The notes beneath the pieces were generated by a model, which was not told where the DNA came from, did not search any database, and was given only the letters and a program-made list of their open reading frames with translations. The translations under genes and the position numbers were made by a program. A DNA stretch of 8,620 nucleotides, from the NCBI GenBank assembly GCA_024404275.1, contig JAKSQG010000073.1, positions 1-8,620 of the forward strand, written 5' to 3'. This stretch comes from Clostridia bacterium. Its GTDB lineage: Bacteria > Bacillota > Clostridia > Christensenellales > Aristaeellaceae. Positions 1 through 6,378 of the stretch are shown in pieces (positions within the stretch are counted from its first letter, which is position 1; every line of letters starts with the position of its first letter).

Positions 1-61
1 CTGCTGAGCGATCACGAAGAGCATCAGCTGGGTGAAGACGGCGTTTGCCCGTGCGGCTGGT
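1..61 (+). repeat. Direct repeat copy A (exact match to 868-928)
   Basis: These 61 bases are identical to 868-928, an offset of 867 bases (289 codons). The match begins at the window edge and may extend upstream. It encodes the end of repeat unit 1, including the shortened CPC knuckle. Confidence 0.95.
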
Positions 62-1941
62 TTGAGCATGTGCATGTGCGGGAAGCACGCAACACGGGTG
101 ATGAAGATACCCATAACATCTACTGCGCATCGTGCGGCGCATTCCTTGTCGGCGGTGTGAGCCATGAGTTTGACGAGAACGGTGTGTGTACGGAGTGCGG
201 CTACAGCGATGCACCGGTGCATACGCATGTTGAAGAAGTTCGTCAGCTGGATGACGCCGATTGCCATTTCTATTACTGCAGTGAATGCGGAGAATTCCTC
301 TATGATGAGGAACATACCTTTGAAGGCACTGTGTGCACGGTGTGCGGCTACAATAACTGTGAACATACGGTGTTGGACCAGATGAGCGACCTTGAAAACC
401 ACTGGTTCCAGTGCGAGGAATGCGGCGAGAAGTTTAACATCGAGCCTCATACAGTGGAAGATTTTGTGTGCACGGTGTGCTATCAGCTCGTTTGTACGCA
501 CGAATATCCCACGGAATGCTATCCCAACGGCGATGAGCCGCAGCATACGATCTGTTGTACCAACTGCAACTATGTGATCGGTTATGGAGATCATTTGATG
601 GGTGCGGACGGTGTTTGCATTGCTTGCGGCTGGTTTGAACATGAGCATGAAATTTATGCGACCGACGGCACTGATGACGGCCATCTGCTGTATTGCCGCA
701 TCTGCGAAATTTGCTTTGGTGAGGAATACCATACGCTGGATGATGATGGCGTGTGCACGGAGTGCGGCTGGAGCAGTGAGAACGAGTGTGCCCATGACGG
801 CGAAAAGGAGTACTGGAACGCCGGCGATGAAGGCACGCATTATGTGGGCTGCGCCATCTGCGGCGAGCTGCTGAGCGATCACGAAGAGCATCAGCTGGGT
901 GAAGACGGCGTTTGCCCGTGCGGCTGGTATGAGCATGAGCATGTAAGTGGAGCGCGCAACAACGGTGATGAAGAGGTCCATAGCGTATACTGCTCGCTGT
1001 GCGGCGCGTTCCTGTACGGCGGTGAACCCCATCAGCTGGACGCTGACGGCGTTTGCGAAAAGTGCGGCTGGTTTGCCCATGAGCACGAGAGTGAAGCGAG
1101 AGACGAGGGCGCCTTTGATAAGCACGGTTTGTACTGCACCATCTGCGGAGTATTCATTGGTGCTGAGGAGCATACGTTTGACGCTGATAGCGTGTGCACG
1201 GAGTGCGGCTGGTACTACTGCCCTCATGAGGAGGGTCTGGTCGAGTACGAAGTGCGCGATATCGGCGACGATGTGTATCATGAGCGGTACTGCCCCGAGT
1301 GCGGACGGGGTGTGGAGCAGGAGAAGCATACGCTGAATGCCAAGGGCGTGTGCGAGAAGTGCGGCTATACCTCTGAAACGCACGAAGAAGAAAACGATAA
1401 GCCCGATCCCAAGCCTGAACAGCCCGTGACGGAGCCCGCTGTGACGGAAGAGGAATACGAGATCATTGACACCGAAACGCTGACCGAAAGCGTGGAGGAG
1501 CTGATCGGCATCACCGAAGAGGAGACCGAGAACGCGGATGTGACGGTGGAGATCGTGAACGTTGCCGCGGTGCTGGATGCCGAGGAGATGGAAGCGCTGT
1601 CTGAACTTTCCGCGACCGAACAGGTGCTGACGGTGCTGTCTGTGCTGGGCATTGAGGACGCGATGGACGAGGAGCTGGCGGAGAGCGGCATTGTGCTCTC
1701 TGAAGAAGCGACCGCCCTCAAGGAGGCTGTGCTGAGCCGCATTGCCGCCATGACCGAAGAGGAGCAGGAAGCCTTCTGGCAGGGCATTGCCGAGGCGTTT
1801 GCGACCCGCGTGATCGTGGTGGACGGCGAAGAGGTGGAGGTCATCGTGGTGGAACTGAAGGTCGTCCGCGATGGCGTTGAGAGCGTCAGCAGCTTTGGTC
1901 TGCTGCGTACCGCCGATGGCGTGAAGCTGATCCGCTTCTGA
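1..1941 (+). CDS. Tandem zinc-ribbon-like repeat protein, 5' end outside window
   Basis: The frame is open from base 1, so the N-terminus lies upstream; 646 residues are visible. Residues 1-456 are a run of about ten units of 45-50 residues (the first is partial). Each has the pattern H-x3-C-x2-C-G, a short turn, H, about seven residues, then C-x2-C-G-[WY]. Two CxxC(G) knuckles per unit resemble a zinc ribbon, so each unit probably binds one metal ion; this is inference from spacing. The links between units are rich in His and Glu. Residues 457-490 form a Pro/Glu/Thr-rich linker. The last 155 residues are acidic, with predicted helices and then a beta-rich end at about 594-646. No LPXTG motif or C-terminal membrane segment is visible. 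Repeat proteins of this type in Clostridia are often exported, but no signal peptide can be seen here. The gene ends in a double stop (TGA TAA) followed by a terminator. I do not recognise a named family. Confidence 0.9.
   Translation: MLSDHEEHQLGEDGVCPCGWFEHVHVREARNTGDEDTHNIYCASCGAFLVGGVSHEFDENGVCTECGYSDAPVHTHVEEVRQLDDADCHFYYCSECGEFLYDEEHTFEGTVCTVCGYNNCEHTVLDQMSDLENHWFQCEECGEKFNIEPHTVEDFVCTVCYQLVCTHEYPTECYPNGDEPQHTICCTNCNYVIGYGDHLMGADGVCIACGWFEHEHEIYATDGTDDGHLLYCRICEICFGEEYHTLDDDGVCTECGWSSENECAHDGEKEYWNAGDEGTHYVGCAICGELLSDHEEHQLGEDGVCPCGWYEHEHVSGARNNGDEEVHSVYCSLCGAFLYGGEPHQLDADGVCEKCGWFAHEHESEARDEGAFDKHGLYCTICGVFIGAEEHTFDADSVCTECGWYYCPHEEGLVEYEVRDIGDDVYHERYCPECGRGVEQEKHTLNAKGVCEKCGYTSETHEEENDKPDPKPEQPVTEPAVTEEEYEIIDTETLTESVEELIGITEEETENADVTVEIVNVAAVLDAEEMEALSELSATEQVLTVLSVLGIEDAMDEELAESGIVLSEEATALKEAVLSRIAAMTEEEQEAFWQGIAEAFATRVIVVDGEEVEVIVVELKVVRDGVESVSSFGLLRTADGVKLIRF
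868..928 (+). repeat. Direct repeat copy B (exact match to 1-61)
   Basis: Second copy of the 61-base identity, within repeat unit 7. It carries the same CPC variant of the second CxxC. The following unit 8 is also the closest visible match to unit 2, with clear but weaker DNA similarity. This fits a duplication with a register of six units. Confidence 0.95.
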
Positions 1942-1962
1942 TAATCGTAAAAACTAAAAACG

Positions 1963-1994
1963 CTCCCCCGAAGGAAACTTCGGGGGAGTTTTTT
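1963..1994 (+). terminator. Intrinsic terminator of the repeat-protein gene
   Basis: A perfect 11-bp stem is formed by CTCCCCCGAAG (1963-1973) and CTTCGGGGGAG (1978-1988), with a GAAA tetraloop and a run of six T (1989-1994). It starts 21 bases after the stop codon and separates the repeat-protein gene from the operon downstream. A short A-rich stretch at 1949-1960 could give weak activity on the other strand. Confidence 0.95.
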
Positions 1995-2037
1995 GATGTC
2001 GGGGAAAAGATGAATTGTAAACAAATGCGCGGAGGGG

Positions 2038-2066
2038 TTGACGGATGGAGTAGACACGTGTATACT
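2038..2066 (+). promoter_or_regulatory. Sigma-A type promoter of the blaI-like operon
   Basis: The -35 box TTGACG (2038-2043) is followed by a 17-base spacer and the -10 box TATACT (2061-2066). Each differs from consensus by one base and the spacing is optimal. The expected transcription start is near 2072-2074, giving a leader of about 40 bases before the ATG at 2113. The -10 box lies inside a palindrome (2048-2067), so a repressor bound there would block RNA polymerase. Confidence 0.88.
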
Positions 2067-2067
2067 C
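2048..2067 (+). promoter_or_regulatory. Probable BlaI-type operator 1, overlapping the -10 box
   Basis: GAGTAGACACGTGTATACTC is a 20-bp inverted repeat with a single mismatched pair (2053/2062). Its ACA-N2-TGT core matches the core I recall for BlaI/MecI operators (ACA-TA-TGT type). It covers the spacer and the whole -10 box, and the adjacent gene encodes a BlaI-family repressor, so autorepression is likely. Confidence 0.82.
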
Positions 2068-2073
2068 ATGAAT

Positions 2074-2089
2074 GTAGACAGCTGTTTAC
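2074..2089 (+). promoter_or_regulatory. Probable BlaI-type operator 2, just after the start site
   Basis: GTAGACAGCTGTTTAC is a 16-bp inverted repeat with one mismatched pair. It shares the GTAnACA-N2-TGTnTAC pattern with operator 1. The two dyad centres are 24 bases apart. It lies at the expected start of the transcript, a position suited to roadblock or cooperative repression. Confidence 0.78.
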
Positions 2090-2098
2090 TATCCGAAA

Positions 2099-2104
2099 AG
2101 GAGG
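2099..2104 (+). promoter_or_regulatory. Ribosome binding site that fixes the repressor start
   Basis: AGGAGG lies eight bases upstream of the ATG at 2113. The same frame is open back to a TTG at 2038, but that TTG is the -35 box of the promoter, so the upstream extension cannot be translated from this transcript. Confidence 0.92.
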
Positions 2105-2112
2105 ACGATATT

Positions 2113-2481
2113 ATGCCGATTCAATGTACCGAAGCCGAATGGAAGATCATGGAGGTGCTGTGGGACCGCTCCCCGCGTACCATTGCCGAAATTACGAAAG
2201 CGCTGGAGCCTAAGACGGGCTGGAGCCGCCACGTGGTCATCACGCTGCTCAAACGCATGGAGGAGAAGGGCACCGTTGCGGTGGATGAAAGCGGTTCCGC
2301 CAAACGGTATACGCCCAAGGTATCGCAGCAGAAAGCCAACACCGAGGAGACGGGCAAATTCCTCTCCCATGTGTTCAAGGGGGATGTGAGCCTGCTCATC
2401 AACCATCTGGTGGATTCCGACCGCATCACGGCGGATGACCTGCAGGAGATCATCGATGCCATGCGCAAGGCGGGCAAATGA
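2113..2481 (+). CDS. BlaI/MecI-family transcriptional repressor
   Basis: This 122-residue protein matches the usual size of BlaI/MecI repressors (about 120-128). Residues 4-56 form the winged helix: a TEAEWKIMEVLW start, then a TIAEI helix, then the recognition helix TGWSRHVVITLLKRM (36-49). A wing with VDESGSAKRYTP follows (57-68). Residues 80-120 are the helical dimerisation tail. Family members bind palindromic operators as dimers and are inactivated by proteolysis after a partner M56 sensor is activated. In staphylococcal BlaI/MecI the cut is at an Asn-Phe bond; by my alignment from memory the matching site here is Asn97-His98. The gene is first in the operon, directly behind two palindromes that probably are its own operators, and 27 bases before the M56 peptidase gene. 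I give no symbol because the locus does not appear to serve beta-lactam resistance. Confidence 0.93.
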   Translation: MPIQCTEAEWKIMEVLWDRSPRTIAEITKALEPKTGWSRHVVITLLKRMEEKGTVAVDESGSAKRYTPKVSQQKANTEETGKFLSHVFKGDVSLLINHLVDSDRITADDLQEIIDAMRKAGK

Positions 2482-2508
2482 CAGCGGCAGATACGGGAGG
2501 ATAGAAAC

Positions 2509-4107
2509 ATGCGTACTGCAATCCTACATAACTTTTTGATCGAAGCGACGATGATGGCCAGCATTGCCATCATATTGATGATGATTTTGCGCAAAACGCT
2601 GCGCAGACCGCTTGGCAACAACGCCCTGTGCTTTGGCTGGGGATTGGTGGCGGCGCGGCTGCTGCTGCCCATCAGCCTTTACAATCCGCTGATCCACAAC
2701 ATCCGTTCTCCCTTCGCGGTGGACGCGGCCATCCGCCCCATCGCGGGGCAGGTGCTGGTGCGCACACGGGACGCGATCGACGGGGCGAACCTGCTGCTGT
2801 GGCGTTCGGGCAGCCGTCTGGGCACCGAGGTGACAGAGAGGCTGATCAGCAGCATTGATTACGGTACGGCGGGTACGAGGCTGATGCAGCTCTACTTCAT
2901 CGGCGCGGCGTTGGTATTGGGGTGGTTCATTTTCAGCAATGTGCGTTTCAGGCTGAAGCTGCGGGCGGGGCAGATCGAACCCATCTCCGGCAAGCTGCTG
3001 GCGCAATATGAAGCCCTGTGCAAGGAGCGCGGAGTCAAGCCTGTGCCCGTCATTTTTACCGATCCGCTGCCCAGTGCCTGTCTGGTGGGCGTCCTTCGTC
3101 CCTATATCGCGCTGCCGCTGACGGCGAGCCCGGCGGACGCCATCCATGTGCTGACGCATGAGGTGTGCCATCTGAAGAATCACGATCCTTTGTGGAGCCT
3201 GCTTCGTCTGGCTTGCTGCGTGGTGCACTGGTTCAATCCGCTGGTGTGGATCGCGGCGAACATGAGCCGCACGGACGCGGAGCTGAGGTGCGATGATCGC
3301 GTGGTGCGCCCCATGAACATGGAGCAGAAGACTGCTTATGCCAATGTGCTGGTGCTGGCGGCGGCGCGCAGAAACGCCCCCGGGGTGGCGGTGCTGGCGA
3401 CCGGCATGACGATGACGGGCAGAAGGCTCAAGACCCGTGTGCTGACCGTGCTGAAGGGGCGGCAGCCGCTTCGCTGGCTGAGCGTGCTGTTTGTTGTGCT
3501 GGCCTCGATGTGCCTGGTAGGCGCGTTTGCCACCTCGGAGCTGCCCGGAACGGTGTGGGAAAACAATCGCCCCGAGGTCCCGGCGCGCCATGTGACGGAT
3601 GGAATTGAGGGCAAGGTGGAGCTTTTGAGGAGGGACGAAGCGGAAGCCTATGCCGCCCATCTGTGGCGGGAGGTGCTGGGCGGCGGCGTCTCGATGATGA
3701 GCAGCCGTCTGTTTGAGGGCGACTGGTTTGTGGAGGGAACAGAGAACGGGACCGGCCGTCAATGGTACATGAAGCTGACGGAAAGCGGCCTTGTGGTGGA
3801 TTTCGGCACCCACTATTTTGACGAGGAGATCAGCGACGTGCCGGTGGAGGAATATGACCGCTACCGCGAAGCGGCGGTGGACGCCGCGGCGTTTTTGAAA
3901 CAGAAGACGGACCTGCTGACCCCCGGTATGGATACCGTGACGGAGGGAACGGTGCTGACGGGCATTGTCCTGAGCGGGGATGTGATCTATTTCCACTTTA
4001 ACCTGATGCCTGTGGATAAGACCTGTGACACTGTGAGTGCGACGGTGCGGAAGACGCCCGACGGGGCAATGGAGCTTGTGCTGTTTGTGGCACAGGGCAA
4101 CGGCTGA
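2509..4107 (+). CDS. BlaR1/MecR1-like M56 membrane metallopeptidase with non-PBP sensor domain
   Basis: This 532-residue membrane protein has hydrophobic segments at about 8-28, 38-58, 125-144 and 321-342, plus a further one at about 228-250 beside the active site. The zinc motif HEVCH is at 217-221, followed by LKNHD. The expected third ligand, Glu258, lies in DAELRCDD, as in M56 peptidases. In BlaR1 the final segment leads to an extracellular penicillin-binding domain. Here the C-terminal 190 residues (343-532) are shorter, acidic and show no SxxK or KTG motif, so a beta-lactam sensor is unlikely and the ligand is unknown. GGGAGG (2495-2500) sits eight bases before the ATG. The gene follows the repressor by 27 bases, the classic repressor-sensor pairing. 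The likely role is to sense an envelope signal and trigger cleavage of the repressor; this is inferred from the family. Confidence 0.9.
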   Translation: MRTAILHNFLIEATMMASIAIILMMILRKTLRRPLGNNALCFGWGLVAARLLLPISLYNPLIHNIRSPFAVDAAIRPIAGQVLVRTRDAIDGANLLLWRSGSRLGTEVTERLISSIDYGTAGTRLMQLYFIGAALVLGWFIFSNVRFRLKLRAGQIEPISGKLLAQYEALCKERGVKPVPVIFTDPLPSACLVGVLRPYIALPLTASPADAIHVLTHEVCHLKNHDPLWSLLRLACCVVHWFNPLVWIAANMSRTDAELRCDDRVVRPMNMEQKTAYANVLVLAAARRNAPGVAVLATGMTMTGRRLKTRVLTVLKGRQPLRWLSVLFVVLASMCLVGAFATSELPGTVWENNRPEVPARHVTDGIEGKVELLRRDEAEAYAAHLWREVLGGGVSMMSSRLFEGDWFVEGTENGTGRQWYMKLTESGLVVDFGTHYFDEEISDVPVEEYDRYREAAVDAAAFLKQKTDLLTPGMDTVTEGTVLTGIVLSGDVIYFHFNLMPVDKTCDTVSATVRKTPDGAMELVLFVAQGNG

Positions 4108-4121
4108 ACGCGGAGGCGAAT

Positions 4122-4649
4122 ATGGAACTGACGGCAAGCTTTGCCGCGGCGCGAACGATGTCGGCAGAGGAAAAAAAGGCGATGTTGTGCTGCTGGTATG
4201 AAGAATACGGCACGATGATCCTGCGCACCTGCTGCCTGTATCTGGGCAGCCGGGCGGACGCGGAGGACGCCATGCAGGAGACGATGCTGAAGGCGTGGCG
4301 GTACATGGAACGCTTTTGCGCCCGCGAAGGGGGCTATGCAAAGGCGTGGCTGATGCGCATTGCCCTGAACACCTGCCGGGATATGCTGCGTGCCGCCCGG
4401 CGGAGGCAGCAGGCTGCGCTGTCGGAAATGGAAGAAATATGCGCGGAAAACGGTGTATCGGACGGCGGATGCGAGCTGCTGCGGGAGGTGACGATGCTGC
4501 CGCCTTCCTACAAAGAGGCGGTGCTGCTCTATTATTATCACGGCATGACCACGGCGGAAGCGGCCCGGGTGCTGCGTGTATCCGGCTCGACCGTTTCCCG
4601 AAGGCTGAATGCGGCCGTGAGGATGCTGAAGGAAAAAACGGAGGCTTAA
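4122..4649 (+). CDS. ECF-type RNA polymerase sigma factor
   Basis: This 175-residue protein has the two-domain layout of group 4 (ECF) sigma factors. Region 2 spans about 27-92 and includes the DAEDAMQETMLKAW signature (46-59), which contacts core polymerase and melts the -10 element. Region 4 spans about 125-171, with LPPSYKEAVLLYYYHGMTTA (126-145) and the helix-turn-helix continuing to SGSTVSRRLNAAVRMLK (154-170), which reads the -35 element. GGAGG (4112-4116) lies five bases before the ATG, a little close; a second in-frame ATG at 4158 has no binding site. No anti-sigma gene is visible beside it. It is 14 bases after the M56 gene and one base before the next, so it is almost certainly co-transcribed and under the same repressor. 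Eight cysteines, including two CC pairs (23-24 and 37-38), are unusual. Its target promoters are unknown. Confidence 0.92.
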   Translation: MELTASFAAARTMSAEEKKAMLCCWYEEYGTMILRTCCLYLGSRADAEDAMQETMLKAWRYMERFCAREGGYAKAWLMRIALNTCRDMLRAARRRQQAALSEMEEICAENGVSDGGCELLREVTMLPPSYKEAVLLYYYHGMTTAEAARVLRVSGSTVSRRLNAAVRMLKEKTEA

Positions 4650-4650
4650 T

Positions 4651-6372
4651 ATGAAACGATTATGCACGGCATTGCTTTGCGTGCTGCTGATGCTGTCGGC
4701 GGCGAAGGCGGAGAGATTTGACCCGGCTGTATTTGCACGGATGGCGTTGACCGAGATGTACGGCTATACCGACCGGGAAGCCCAAAGCTTTGTGATGCAG
4801 GATGACGGCGCGGGTACGCTGCTGTTTTATGACGCGGAGCATCCTTCGTGGGTCTATACGCTGACCTATGACGAGGCGACCTGGCGGGGGATGACATCGC
4901 CGTTCAAAACGCAGTACGAAGCCTATCCCGGTGAAAACGCGGTGCGGGAGGTGCTGCGCCGGGCCAAGGAGAACCGCTGGTTTGAAAGCGGAACGGAAAA
5001 GGACCGGGCAGCGCTGCAAAACTGCATGAGCGAGGTGAACGGCATCTGGATCGGCCCTGCTTTTGAGACGGTGCTGGCGGATGACAACGCGGAGGCGGCG
5101 GAGATTGTGAAAGCCTTCTTTGTGAACTGCTACGGAACCGAAAACGGCTGGCCGGCGGCACTGACCGAATGGTGCGGCGCGGTGCAGGCGGAGTACCGGT
5201 TTGAGGCGGACAGCACGGAAAAAGCCCCCGAAGCGGACATCCGGCGCTACACGGAGGAGCATGGACAGTATCTGCCTGCGGCGGAGGTGACTGAGTTCAA
5301 GGGGGAAGTGCCGGAAGAACTGACCGCGGTGTTCGCGGCTGAGCCGCACCTTGCGGGCTGGACCTGCCTGTGCGGGGCGATGAAGCAGGAGACAAGGCAA
5401 AACGACATCGGGGCGACGGGTCTGGCGGTGTTTGAAAAGGACGGAGAACGCATTCTGGTGGCGATGGACTGCCTGAAGGGGGCGTGGAACCTTTGGACGC
5501 TGGGCCCGGGCGCGGTAGAACAGAACGCGGAAACGGAGATATCGCTTTTGGGCGACAATGTCTATGGGCCGCATTTTCTGCTGCGCTATGACGGGGCAGA
5601 GGGCGTGCGTGTACTGCGTGTGATGCTGAGCGTGCTGCTGAACACCCCGAAAGAGGACCTGTGCGGACACTCGGCCCTGTGCTCGGTGGAAGGCTATGAG
5701 TTTGTATCGGCCGACAGGCAGGAAAAGGTGCGCTTGTGGGTGGACTGGAACGATGGGGTTTGGCACTATATGGAGCGGGGAAAGGACGGCGTGCGTACGG
5801 CGTCCCTGCGGGTGAATTATTCCCGCTGGCTGGGCGTGTGCGACTGGGCGGATTTTCCCGATACGATCGTCAAGGCGCAGGGCATGCCGGAGGCGCTGCC
5901 CGAGGGGTGTGTGCTGACGGCGGGGGTGCATCTGAGAAAGGATCATTCCAGCCGCTCCAAAGACCTTGGCATGCTCAAAGACGCCACCGTGATCCGTATG
6001 CTGGAAAGGGTCAAGGGCGATCCGTTTGACTGGGTGAAGACGAGCCTTGGCGGACTGGCCGGCTATGTGGCCATCAATTATACCAGCGCGGGCAGCGACA
6101 GCCTTTGCGTGGGGCGGGAATACCCGATGCCGGTAGCGGTGTGCCTGAAAAACGTGGAACTGAAAAAGAGCACAGGCTGGTTTGGAAAAACCGCGGCAGA
6201 GCTGGCGGCGGGAACGAAGATGCACGTCATTCTGGAAGAGGGCGACTGGCTGTATGTGGTGGTGCCCCGCGGCGACATCGGCTGGCTGATGGATGTGGAC
6301 GGCACCTATGGCTATGTGCGGCGGAGCGACGTCAGGGTCGCCGCGATGGAAGCCTGCCTGGATTGGGAGTGA
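4651..6372 (+). CDS. Secreted protein with two C-terminal SH3-like domains
   Basis: This 573-residue protein starts with a signal peptide: MKR, a hydrophobic stretch, and a probable signal peptidase I site after AKA (residue 20). There is no lipobox. Residues 21 to about 410 match no family I can name. They contain several aromatic, beta-rich stretches, for example GLAVFEKDGERILVAMDCLK (near 257-276) and the WVDWNDGVWHYMERGKDG region near 364-381. The C-terminus carries two bacterial SH3-like segments. The first is at about 421-480 (GVHLRKDHSSRS, later FDWVKTSLGGLAGYV). The second is at about 498-568 (NVELKKSTGWFG, later GDWLYVV and YGYVRRSDVR). Such domains usually bind peptidoglycan or other wall polymers, so a role at the cell wall is plausible. 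The ATG is one base after the sigma factor stop, with GGAGG at 4640-4644, so translation is probably coupled. Confidence 0.85.
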   Translation: MKRLCTALLCVLLMLSAAKAERFDPAVFARMALTEMYGYTDREAQSFVMQDDGAGTLLFYDAEHPSWVYTLTYDEATWRGMTSPFKTQYEAYPGENAVREVLRRAKENRWFESGTEKDRAALQNCMSEVNGIWIGPAFETVLADDNAEAAEIVKAFFVNCYGTENGWPAALTEWCGAVQAEYRFEADSTEKAPEADIRRYTEEHGQYLPAAEVTEFKGEVPEELTAVFAAEPHLAGWTCLCGAMKQETRQNDIGATGLAVFEKDGERILVAMDCLKGAWNLWTLGPGAVEQNAETEISLLGDNVYGPHFLLRYDGAEGVRVLRVMLSVLLNTPKEDLCGHSALCSVEGYEFVSADRQEKVRLWVDWNDGVWHYMERGKDGVRTASLRVNYSRWLGVCDWADFPDTIVKAQGMPEALPEGCVLTAGVHLRKDHSSRSKDLGMLKDATVIRMLERVKGDPFDWVKTSLGGLAGYVAINYTSAGSDSLCVGREYPMPVAVCLKNVELKKSTGWFGKTAAELAAGTKMHVILEEGDWLYVVVPRGDIGWLMDVDGTYGYVRRSDVRVAAMEACLDWE

Positions 6373-6378
6373 GAATGA

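Larger units (their letters stand above)
1..1368 (+). repeat. Protein-level tandem repeat array, about ten CxxC/CxxC units
   Basis: Unit boundaries by nucleotide: 1-63 (partial), 64-216, 217-357, 358-492, 493-636, 637-783, 784-930, 931-1074, 1075-1218 and 1219-1368. Most units keep four cysteines and two histidines. Variants are visible. Units 1 and 7 have CPC in place of the second CxxC. Unit 4 has Tyr in place of Gly after its last Cys. Unit 5 has an extra Cys (CCTNC). Unit 6 has CRICEIC, adding a third Cys to the first knuckle. DNA identity between most units is modest, so the array is mostly old, with one recently homogenised pair. Confidence 0.9.

Noticed and set aside
1..1368. CRISPR array or DNA-level satellite
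   Set aside because: The periodicity is in the protein. Unit lengths vary in whole codons, DNA identity between units is low, and the region is a single open frame.
1365..2069. Serine-rich minus-strand open frame opposite the repeat-protein tail
   Set aside because: The Ser richness is the reverse complement of the Glu/Val/Ala codons in the acidic tail. It also crosses the terminator hairpin and the promoter.
2038..2112. Longer N-terminus for the BlaI-like repressor from TTG 2038
   Set aside because: The TTG is part of the -35 box, so it is upstream of the transcript start. AGGAGG and the family N-terminus support the ATG at 2113.
2113..4107. A beta-lactam resistance operon
   Set aside because: The regulator pair is of bla/mec type, but no beta-lactamase or PBP gene is present and the sensor lacks a PBP-like domain.
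2524..4341. Long open frame on the minus strand (605 residues)
   Set aside because: It is antisense to the M56 and sigma factor genes, has the same shadow composition and shows no recognisable domain.
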